A DNA stretch of 10,906 nucleotides from Lachnospiraceae bacterium (GTDB taxonomy: Bacteria; Bacillota_A; Clostridia; Lachnospirales; Lachnospiraceae), in assembly GCA_018365895.1 (NCBI GenBank), contig JAGZJD010000070.1:1-10906 (forward strand), in the 5' to 3' direction. The stretch's first letter is position 1; every line of letters starts with the position of its first letter. A program made the translations under genes and the position numbers. The notes under the pieces were generated by a model, which did no database searches, was not told the DNA's origin, and saw only the letters and a list, made by a program, of their open reading frames with translations. Of this stretch, positions 1 through 5,948 are shown in pieces.

Positions 1-2
1 CC

Positions 3-410
3 GATGGATTTGACTGTGATCCATATGTAGCGCTTCGTACAGTCTATATGAAAACTGTTGCAGAAGGCCGTACAATCACATGGCACTGGTCAGAATCTAA
101 CCTGGAAAATGATGAGAAATTTGACACACAGTGGCAAAATCCATCGATTCCGGAAGTTGATATTAACTACAAATCAATTTATGAAGAATCACTCCAGAAA
201 GCCACTGCATTACATGAATCAGCAGGTACTCGTGATTTTGAAGAATTCATAAAAGAAGACGTTGATCCAATTTCACCACTTGGAATTACATTTGAAGATT
301 GGTACAACAATGCAAAAACGATTGATGGTATCTCTGATGAAGACGCTGTTGACATTTCTAAAACAGCAACTCCGTATCTCAACGAGAATCTAAAAGAGAA
401 AGATAAATAA
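3..410 (+). CDS. C-terminal part of an unrecognised protein, cut by the left edge
   Basis: The reading frame is open from the first complete codon at position 3 to a TAA at 408-410, so about 135 C-terminal residues are visible. A Met lies in frame at 48, but no ribosome binding site precedes it and the frame stays open upstream, so I treat the gene as truncated by the window. The visible part is soluble and acidic. It has an aromatic patch (TWHW, about residues 26-29), is rich in Asp and Glu, and ends in a charged tail (NENLKEKDK). I see no membrane segment, metal motif or known fold signature and do not recognise the family. It converges on the histidine kinase gene, with a shared terminator directly after the stop, so it is the last gene of a plus-strand unit and probably unrelated to the operons on its right. 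Confidence 0.6.
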   Translation, partial: DGFDCDPYVALRTVYMKTVAEGRTITWHWSESNLENDEKFDTQWQNPSIPEVDINYKSIYEESLQKATALHESAGTRDFEEFIKEDVDPISPLGITFEDWYNNAKTIDGISDEDAVDISKTATPYLNENLKEKDK

Positions 411-415
411 GCATT

Positions 416-456
416 AAAAATTCCTGCGTCAGATTAATTTGGCGCAGGAATTTTTT
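416..456. terminator. Bidirectional intrinsic terminator between convergent genes
   Basis: A 15-bp stem has its left arm at 416-430 and right arm at 441-455, with one G-U pair and a 10-nt loop. It is followed by a T run (451-456) on the plus strand and by the complement of an A run (416-420) on the minus strand. It can therefore end transcription of both the plus-strand gene ending at 410 and the histidine kinase ending at 434. The kinase stop codon lies in the loop, and its last sense codons (I-P-A-P) lie in the right arm. Confidence 0.85.
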
Positions 457-2083
457 CTGTTTCTTCGATTGTATATGGAAAATCTACAATAAGCATTGTT
501 CCTTTTCCGATTTCTGTTTTTACCCGGATAGTTCCCCCATGTTCTTCTGTCAGACGCTTTACAACAGTAAGCCCAATGCCGGTTCCCTCACTCACTTTTT
601 TGGTTGTAAAAAATGGTTGGAATACTTTCTGTTTAATCTCTGTTGGAATCCCTTCACCACTATCTTCGATAATAAGTCTTACAAACTTATCATCATCTGT
701 ACTTAGACCAAATTCAATTTTTAATACCCCTCCTTTTTTCATTGCATGAACTGCATTCGTAGCTAAATTCAGCACAATCTGATTGAGCGATCCAACCTGT
801 CCGTGTATTTTATATGGTGTTTTGCAAATATTTTCCTGTAACACAATATTTTCCGGAAGTATTTTTTTTACAATATTTATAGCCTCGTGCATTGCATAAA
901 CCGCATCATAATCTGTCAAAACTTTTTCCGCTTTTCCCTGTCTGCTGTAATCCAATAATTGTCTTGCCAATTCCCCGCAGCGAACAGCTGAGGTTTTCAG
1001 TTCATTAATCTCATCCGGCATTTCTTTCTGTACAACTTCATTTTCTTCTAATAATTCTGCATATAAAACAATCGGTGTCATCAAATTGTTAAATTCATGC
1101 GCAATTGCTCCGGTCAATACCCCCAAAGTTTTGGAATGATTGTATTTCTTCATTAAACCTTCCTGCTTTTTCATTGTCTCATTCAGCGTCTTTTCGTGCT
1201 GAAGTTCTTTGACCAATTCTGTTTCCTTCTTATGATGTTCCTGTAATTTATAAATGAATCCGATTGCTGTCACAACTAATAATATGCCGATCAAACTAAA
1301 ATCCAATGAAATCCGTTCCAATGGAGTTACTAATTCATTATAATTCTCAATAATATACAAAAATAGCTTTTCTTCTCCGATTGTAATCGTCTCGCAGGCA
1401 ATTAGTTTTTTTGTATTTTTTAGCGCCCCCCCGTTTGTTTCATAAATCCATTTTACGGTACTTCCTTTTCCAGCAGTATGTGATATCGAAATATCTTCTT
1501 TCCTGTAAGCTCCGGGCATAATCGTTTCTCCCGCTTCATTCTGAACAATGCAGTATCTTCCATTTTCTGTTTCTAATGCGGATAGGGCCTGTTCTTCTTC
1601 ATAAATTTCGTCCAGATCCAACTGTACACGCACATATCCGGTAATTTTCCCCCTAACAGAAATTGTTTTCAGCATATATAAAACATACGCCTCTTCCTCT
1701 GTTTGTTCAATCGGTCCTATAGCAACTTCTCCAGGCTTTTTTAGCATTTCTGCGCATTGTTTCTGCTCCCACTCCTGTTGTTTTCTAACCTCTTCCAGCG
1801 GCACATATTCGCAGCGTTCTCCCATCTTGATACTTCCGGTCTCTATCTCATCTAAATTTTCCATATCTCCTGAAAAAGCTGCATATACTAAATCTCTTTT
1901 TGATTCTAAAGTCGAAAATAAACTTCTTGCATTTACTTTTGCTAAGCTTTTCATATTTTCTTCTTCCCGTGAAATAATCATTTTTTCTACACTTGAATAG
2001 CTAAAAAACACAACTCCAACTAAGCAAACGATACTCGCACATGCTATTATTATTTGTCTCATTAATAATTTCTTATTTCTCAT
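434..2083 (-). CDS. Membrane-bound sensor histidine kinase
   Basis: This is a 549-residue sensor kinase of the inner membrane. It has an N-terminal membrane segment (about residues 9-29), an extracytoplasmic sensing region of about 230 residues, and a second membrane segment (about 261-278). A charged coiled linker (about 280-315) leads to the dimerisation domain with phospho-acceptor His329 in the AIAHEFNNLMTPI box. The ATPase domain shows the N box (N439, N443 in NLATNAVHAM), G1 (DSGEGIP, 474-480), the F box (FFTTK, 491-495) and G2 (GTGIGL, 500-505). The HEFNN form resembles NtrB-like and hybrid-kinase H boxes. The start follows an AGGAG site 6 nt upstream. It is transcribed divergently from the OmpR-type regulator at 2189, its likely partner. 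The signal is unknown; the outer region may be a Cache/PAS-like fold, but I cannot prove this. A run of seven G (complement of 1426-1432) lies in the sensor part. Confidence 0.93.
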   Translation of the reverse strand: MRNKKLLMRQIIIACASIVCLVGVVFFSYSSVEKMIISREEENMKSLAKVNARSLFSTLESKRDLVYAAFSGDMENLDEIETGSIKMGERCEYVPLEEVRKQQEWEQKQCAEMLKKPGEVAIGPIEQTEEEAYVLYMLKTISVRGKITGYVRVQLDLDEIYEEEQALSALETENGRYCIVQNEAGETIMPGAYRKEDISISHTAGKGSTVKWIYETNGGALKNTKKLIACETITIGEEKLFLYIIENYNELVTPLERISLDFSLIGILLVVTAIGFIYKLQEHHKKETELVKELQHEKTLNETMKKQEGLMKKYNHSKTLGVLTGAIAHEFNNLMTPIVLYAELLEENEVVQKEMPDEINELKTSAVRCGELARQLLDYSRQGKAEKVLTDYDAVYAMHEAINIVKKILPENIVLQENICKTPYKIHGQVGSLNQIVLNLATNAVHAMKKGGVLKIEFGLSTDDDKFVRLIIEDSGEGIPTEIKQKVFQPFFTTKKVSEGTGIGLTVVKRLTEEHGGTIRVKTEIGKGTMLIVDFPYTIEETEKIPAPN

Positions 2084-2101
2084 AAAGGTCTCCTATAATG
2101 T

Positions 2102-2130
2102 TTGACTTAAAAAAAGATGGCCGCTATAAT
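2102..2130 (+). promoter_or_regulatory. Sigma-A type promoter of the response regulator
   Basis: TTGACT at 2102-2107 and a perfect TATAAT at 2125-2130 are separated by exactly 17 nt. This predicts a transcription start near 2137, about 50 nt before the response regulator ATG at 2189. The promoter lies in the 105-nt gap between the divergent kinase and regulator genes. I could not find an equally clear promoter for the kinase on the other strand. Confidence 0.75.
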
Positions 2131-2131
2131 C

Positions 2132-2166
2132 TTTATAGGTAATGCTAAAATCTCGTTACCTATAAA
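2132..2166. repeat. 11-bp inverted repeat in the response regulator leader
   Basis: The arms TTTATAGGTAA (2132-2142) and TTACCTATAAA (2156-2166) are perfect reverse complements around a 13-nt spacer. The repeat starts 1 nt after the -10 box and covers the predicted transcription start. It ends 7 nt before the Shine-Dalgarno sequence (around 2174-2180). It may be an operator for autoregulation or repression, or a hairpin at the 5' end of the mRNA. There is no T run after it, so it is not a terminator. Confidence 0.6.
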
Positions 2167-2188
2167 ACACATAGAAAGGACTTCTCCT

Positions 2189-2887
2189 ATGAATGATATT
2201 TCTGTTTTAGTAGTGGATGACGAACAATCCGTTCTAAAAGCAATCTCTTATGTTTTGAAACATGAAAATATAAATTGCTGCTGTGCATCAAACTGCAAAC
2301 AAGCTTTTGACTATTTACAGGCACAGACTTTTGATGTTATTTTGCTGGATGTTATGATGCCTGAGCAAGATGGATTTTCTTTTTTGAAAGAATTGCGCGA
2401 AATGGATGTTATGACTCCTGTAATTCTTTTAAGCGGTCGCGAAGAAGATGCTGTACAGGTACAAGGATTGGGTCTTGGCGCTGATGATTATATGACCAAG
2501 CCATTCAGCAAAGTCATTTTAGTTTCCAAAATACGGGCGATCGTCAGACGTACCCAACAATATACAACTCCTGCTGTAACACCTGTCAGTCCAATACTTC
2601 AGCGCGGATGTTTTACTCTGCATCTGGATTCACAGCTTGTCCTAAAAAATGATACTGAGATTTCTCTTTCTTCTAAAGAATTTGCATTGCTCTATTTTTT
2701 TCTCGAAAATTCCGAAAAGATTTTATCTAAGAAAGAAATCTTCTCAAGAGTCTGGCAAAGTGATGTGACGGATGATAATACCATTCTTGTCTATATCAAA
2801 CGTTTGCGCGATAAAATAGAAGATACGCCCTCTAAACCTGTACATCTTACTACAGTATGGGGAAAAGGATATCGGTTTTTTGCATAA
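2189..2887 (+). CDS. OmpR/PhoB-family response regulator
   Basis: This is a two-component DNA-binding response regulator of 232 residues, a normal length for the family. The receiver domain (about 1-118) shows the acidic pair D10-D11 (VVDDEQ), phospho-acceptor D54 (LLDVMMP), S82 and K104 (TKPF). The C-terminal winged-helix domain (about 135-230) carries the family pattern SSKEFALL, a recognition-helix region around VYIKRLRDKIE, and the hairpin WGKGYRF. I chose the ATG at 2189, which follows AGAAAGGA by 8 nt. A longer frame from 2117 would start before the predicted transcription start and inside the promoter. It is divergent from the histidine kinase at 434-2083, which probably phosphorylates D54. 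The last seven codons and the stop lie inside its own terminator. The target genes cannot be read from the sequence; the neighbouring cluster is only a possibility. Confidence 0.94.
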   Translation: MNDISVLVVDDEQSVLKAISYVLKHENINCCCASNCKQAFDYLQAQTFDVILLDVMMPEQDGFSFLKELREMDVMTPVILLSGREEDAVQVQGLGLGADDYMTKPFSKVILVSKIRAIVRRTQQYTTPAVTPVSPILQRGCFTLHLDSQLVLKNDTEISLSSKEFALLYFFLENSEKILSKKEIFSRVWQSDVTDDNTILVYIKRLRDKIEDTPSKPVHLTTVWGKGYRFFA

Positions 2888-2908
2888 AACCGATATCCTT
2901 TCTTTTTT
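2864..2908 (+). terminator. Intrinsic terminator of the response regulator
   Basis: A perfect 16-bp stem (arms 2864-2879 and 2886-2901) with a 6-nt loop is followed by CTTTTTT (2902-2908). The stop TAA (2885-2887) lies at the loop/right-arm boundary, so the end of the coding sequence forms the left arm. On the minus strand the hairpin is followed by only four T, so it may also weakly end the convergent operon. Confidence 0.88.
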
Positions 2909-2925
2909 GATTAGAATCTCTAATC
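2909..2925 (-). promoter_or_regulatory. Candidate bacterial SECIS hairpin after an in-frame UGA
   Basis: Read on the minus strand, GATTAGA (2925-2919), the loop GAT (2918-2916) and TCTAATC (2915-2909) form a perfect 7-bp stem with a triloop. The loop begins 18 nt after the UGA at 2939-2937 and its first base is G. As I recall the general bacterial SECIS description, the apical loop lies about 16-37 nt after UGA, has 3-14 nt, and has a G in its first two positions; this hairpin fits. The stem is AT-rich and short, so a chance palindrome is possible. It is not a terminator, because A residues rather than T residues follow it. Confidence 0.45.
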
Positions 2926-2933
2926 TCTACTTC

Positions 2934-3536
2934 CTATCAACATTCTTCCATACCTTCGCCGAATAGATTTACTGCTCTTCCATCTATGACACGGAAAATA
3001 CCATATCCAACCTTCGCTCCCTTTTGTCCCTGCAGCACAAACTCCATTTCATCTGCCTTATCAATATTTTGAAACTGGATTTTTTGGTTTTCAACCGGCG
3101 CTGGAATTGGTTCTGTATGTTCATACTCTTCTCCGCTACCCAAGTCGATCATTACTGTTAACCGAATATGTCCTCCATTGACAAGTGCAGTATTTTTACT
3201 TGCTTCATCTTCTTCAGGAGTGTTGTAAATAACAACCAGATCTTTTTTCCCGTCATTCGTCAAATCTTCTTCACAGGCAACAAGCATTGTTGCCGTCGGA
3301 AACTGTTCATAAAATGCCTGCAGAATCTTATTATCTTCCGGAACAGTCTCTGCATAGCTCAGATTTCTTCCAACTCTGCTTCCATCTTCATACGTTGTGA
3401 CCGTTCCCGTTTGAACCTGCTTTTTTTCATATAGATTTTCCAGACTTTGTCTAATGATGATTCCAGCAAGAAGACTGCAAACAATAAGAACAATTTTTCC
3501 TTTCAAACTTTTAAAAAAAATTGCAGTTTTTTTCAT
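2934..3536 (-). CDS. Membrane-anchored protein with probable C-terminal Cys-Sec (SaoC-like candidate selenoprotein)
   Basis: With TGA read as stop, this is a 199-residue protein ending GEGMEEC (stop at 2937-2939). The TGA follows a Cys codon directly and is itself followed directly by TAG (2934-2936), so reading TGA as selenocysteine would add one residue and give a Cys-Sec-COOH end. A basic N terminus and one membrane segment (about residues 14-29) predict that the rest faces outside. There is no lipobox, so this is a membrane anchor rather than a lipoprotein. A metal-binding-like loop D91-L-T-N-D-G-K-K-D99 lies mid-protein, and Cys88 is the only other Cys outside the membrane. AAGGAG precedes the ATG. 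It is the last gene of the LysR-led cluster, 31 nt after the second reductase. The tail matches, from memory, families annotated as Cys-Cys-COOH (seleno)protein SaoC; I cannot verify membership. The plain alternative is an ordinary 199-residue protein with a tandem stop. Confidence 0.72.
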
Positions 3537-3567
3537 ATAGTGTTGCTCCTTATAGTATTTCTTAGGA

Positions 3568-4659
3568 TCACTGTAATATCTCCAAAAAAGCTGTTATTCT
3601 TGTAGATAACTGTGCTTTATCGGCATCCGAATATCCTGTCTCGATTGCTGCATACGGAATTCCCTGCTGACTGAAATGCTTTTCCACAGAGTACTTCTCC
3701 ACCGTATAAGCATGGCATGGCTGTAAATGAATATCAAGAATTCCTGCAATTTGATAAGATGTTACTAATTGCTCCAGCAATTTCTTTCTCTTTTGATTCG
3801 GAGTCATAATCGCACAGGCAGTATTTTGATAGCATTCTGCTAACGAAGCTATTATATCGTCTTTCTTTACATCCGTAAAGCGAATATTAGATTTTATACA
3901 TTCACAGTTTTCAAAACAAACTACTACACCGCCATTTTTTTCAACTATTTCGATAATTTTTTGATATACTCCGCCAATCGGACATCCTGTAAGCAAAATA
4001 CGCGGTGCAGTTTCTGGAACTTTCTCCTCTCTTCCCAGAAATTCTTCTCTTACCTTCTCATTCGCTGCAATGCGCTCTTCACTCGTTGGCAGTTTCATAT
4101 TTTCTTGCAGTTTTTCGTATACTTCCATTCCCCATGCACAAGGAGGTACTTGCTGCTGCACAGCCAACAAATCCATTGCACTCGCTCTCTGTCTGTTCGT
4201 ATCATTTGCTGCTTTACGAATTGCTTCATCTGTCACTGTAATACCGAATCTCTGCTCAAGCATCTTAATCAAATAACGACTTTCAGAAGCAATCAGCGGA
4301 AGTACATATTCTTGTTCTTCCCCTTGAGGTACTTGATAATAATATACTTTCGACTGATCCTTTAAAAGTTCAAACATTTTTTTCTTTCCATCACAAGAAC
4401 TTTCTGCAATAATTAAGTCTGCCTGTTCTAAAATACCGCTTTCACATATTTCACAGCATTCTCTTACAATCGGACATACATTCTTTGGCAATTCTTCCGG
4501 ATACAAATCTCCATTTTCCTCTAAATGTGTAATCTGTAATGTTTGAAATCCTGCAGCCTCCAATATCTCTACCGGAACAAAGGAACAAAAATAAATTGCT
4601 GCTTTTTTATGTTTCTTATGACAATCATCGATCCATTTTTTTACTTCTTCTTTTCTCAT
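3568..4659 (-). CDS. Double-cubane-cluster reductase / 2-hydroxyacyl-CoA dehydratase D-family protein, second paralogue
   Basis: This 363-residue protein belongs to the family that includes 2-hydroxyacyl-CoA dehydratase subunits, benzoyl-CoA reductase BcrB/BcrC and the double-cubane cluster proteins (YjiM type). The family performs low-potential, ATP-driven reductions using Fe-S clusters in the cytoplasm. Conserved cysteines match those of its neighbour: C25 (YFCSF), C62 (KNVCP), C89 (ESSCDGKKKMFELL), C248 and C252 (VVCFENC), C282 (CAIMTPN) and C315 (QPCHAY). The C-terminal motif ETGYSDADKAQLSTR matches the family's ETDxxxGDAGQxRTR but has lost the Gly-Asp step and the second Gly, so this copy is the more diverged. 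Its ATG overlaps the stop of the upstream paralogue by one base (TAATG), which implies translational coupling and probably a heterodimer. Similar length to HadC/FldC-type subunits allows a dehydratase role, but the DGKKKM motif points to the double-cubane branch. The substrate is unknown. Confidence 0.86.
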   Translation of the reverse strand: MRKEEVKKWIDDCHKKHKKAAIYFCSFVPVEILEAAGFQTLQITHLEENGDLYPEELPKNVCPIVRECCEICESGILEQADLIIAESSCDGKKKMFELLKDQSKVYYYQVPQGEEQEYVLPLIASESRYLIKMLEQRFGITVTDEAIRKAANDTNRQRASAMDLLAVQQQVPPCAWGMEVYEKLQENMKLPTSEERIAANEKVREEFLGREEKVPETAPRILLTGCPIGGVYQKIIEIVEKNGGVVVCFENCECIKSNIRFTDVKKDDIIASLAECYQNTACAIMTPNQKRKKLLEQLVTSYQIAGILDIHLQPCHAYTVEKYSVEKHFSQQGIPYAAIETGYSDADKAQLSTRITAFLEILQ

Positions 4660-5840
4660 TATTGTTCCTCTTTCCTTGCTCGAATCATTTCCAAATATGC
4701 TTCAATTCGTGTACGGATCTGCCCTGCATCCCCTTCTGTAAAATCTGTTTCTATATGCAGCAGTGGGATACCGCACTTCTCACAAACTCTCTTAATATTC
4801 TCGGTTTCGATTGCAAATGGATTACATGAATGTAGCGTAATACTGATGATTCCATCTGCTTTCCATTCAGAAATCGTTTCTTCCACTTGCTTCATACGTC
4901 TCGTATTTGGTGAAACTACTGCACAAGGTACCTCAATATATTTTTCCGCAATCCGTATGTATGGATCTCTTGACTCGTCTTCATCTACAAGTCTTCTTCT
5001 GGAAGAAATTCCGCAGCATCCTTCGTAACAGACGACAGCGCCTCCCAGTTCCTCAATCACTTTGATTGTTTTCTCTTCTATACCGCCCATTCCGGCTCCG
5101 GATACGATTAACCTTGGACGATTCGGATCTGGTTCAAATGGATATTTCCCTTTCTTCCAGTTTTCCTCGCACTCATTTAAGATTTCATCCATTCTCTTAT
5201 ATTTCTCTTCTTTATCGAACATATACTGCTCGCCTTCCATAATATCCCGCATCCGCATCCCTGTAATTGCCGGCGGATCATAACGTCCCAGTTCGTAAAT
5301 TCTAGCAGCCTGTTTTCGCTCCTTATTACACCATTTAATTGCAGCATTTAATTTTTCTTCTGTAATCTCTACATCGAATTTCTCTGCAAGACCTTTCGCA
5401 AACGTCCGCAGTTCCATTGTCCACATTTCCAGGGAACGGTCATAATCCGGAAGATTCGGCAAATGAATTACCTGCATTGGTTTAAGTTCGCCTAAAAGCT
5501 CATACATCTTTTTCTTTCCGTCGCATGTCGTTTCCCCTACGACAACATCTGAAAAATATGCATACGGACAGCTCTCTTCCAATGCATGTCCATAGCTTGA
5601 CTTAATCAACGGACACAAATTCTTTGGAAGTCTTGTTTCTGCTGTCGGAATCGATAATGCGCTTTTTCCGCACAATCCTACCTGATACAATCCCGCTGCC
5701 AAAATAATTTCAGCAGGTGTATACTGACAGAATGAACCGCAAATATTTTTTCCACTGTCTTTCAATTCCTTGATTTTCAAAAATCCTTGTCTTCTGGCAT
5801 CTGCAAAATTCTCAAACTGTTCTGGTAATGATGTTTTCAT
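4659..5840 (-). CDS. Double-cubane-cluster-containing anaerobic reductase, first paralogue
   Basis: This 393-residue protein is of the 2-hydroxyacyl-CoA dehydratase D / BcrB / YjiM family. The motifs in order are GSFCQYTPAEI (C38), KNLCPLIK (C76), GETTCDGKKKMYEL (C106), VVCYEGCC (C271, C275, C276), CAVVSPNTRR (C306), HSCNPF (C339) and the intact family end ETDFTEGDAGQIRTR (about 364-378). The number and position of the cysteines fit a double-cubane Fe-S cluster rather than the three-Cys single [4Fe-4S] site typical of dehydratase subunits. This is inference from motifs. Such enzymes need a separate ATP-dependent activator (HgdC/YjiL type), and none is in the window. AGAGGA lies 6 nt before the ATG. 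It follows the molybdopterin gene after 108 nt that hold a terminator-like hairpin, and it overlaps the next paralogue by one base. The substrate is unknown; reduction of a small activated molecule is plausible. Confidence 0.88.
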   Translation of the reverse strand: MKTSLPEQFENFADARRQGFLKIKELKDSGKNICGSFCQYTPAEIILAAGLYQVGLCGKSALSIPTAETRLPKNLCPLIKSSYGHALEESCPYAYFSDVVVGETTCDGKKKMYELLGELKPMQVIHLPNLPDYDRSLEMWTMELRTFAKGLAEKFDVEITEEKLNAAIKWCNKERKQAARIYELGRYDPPAITGMRMRDIMEGEQYMFDKEEKYKRMDEILNECEENWKKGKYPFEPDPNRPRLIVSGAGMGGIEEKTIKVIEELGGAVVCYEGCCGISSRRRLVDEDESRDPYIRIAEKYIEVPCAVVSPNTRRMKQVEETISEWKADGIISITLHSCNPFAIETENIKRVCEKCGIPLLHIETDFTEGDAGQIRTRIEAYLEMIRARKEEQ

Positions 5841-5873
5841 AGATTATCCTCTTATCTTTCTCCACTATTCCTC

Positions 5874-5909
5874 AAAAAGGATCAGCCTTCACACACAGCT
5901 GATCCTTTT
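5874..5909 (-). terminator. Intra-cluster terminator or attenuator
   Basis: The arms AAAAGGATCAGC (5875-5886) and GCTGATCCTTTT (5898-5909) form a perfect 12-bp stem with an 11-nt loop. On the minus strand it runs into five T residues. It lies between the molybdopterin oxidoreductase stop and the first double-cubane reductase gene. I see no convincing promoter between it and the reductase start, so partial read-through, giving fewer reductase transcripts than LysR/oxidoreductase transcripts, is the simplest reading. Confidence 0.75.
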
Positions 5910-5948
5910 ATAACTGGTTTTTATTTCTCAGTTCTCTCCCGCTTTACC

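Noticed and set aside
2117..2188. A 24-residue N-terminal extension of the response regulator from an ATG at 2117
   Set aside because: It starts before the predicted transcription start, runs through the -10 box and inverted repeat, has no ribosome site, and the receiver domain begins normally at the ATG at 2189.
3562..3570. TGA-TCC-TAA at the end of the second reductase as another selenocysteine candidate
   Set aside because: The protein reaches its normal family end before the TGA, no Cys precedes it, and the next gene's ribosome site follows at once, so it is read as an ordinary stop.
3961..5283. Plus-strand frames opposite the two double-cubane reductase genes, including one of 161 codons
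   Set aside because: They are antisense to conserved Cys-motif proteins, cross the junction between two genes, and have Cys/Ser/Leu-rich compositions typical of antisense frames.
3536..5840. Naming the paralogue pair as a specific dehydratase (HadBC, FldBC or HgdAB)
   Set aside because: The DGKKKM motif and larger Cys set fit the double-cubane branch, and no CoA-transferase or activator gene accompanies the pair.
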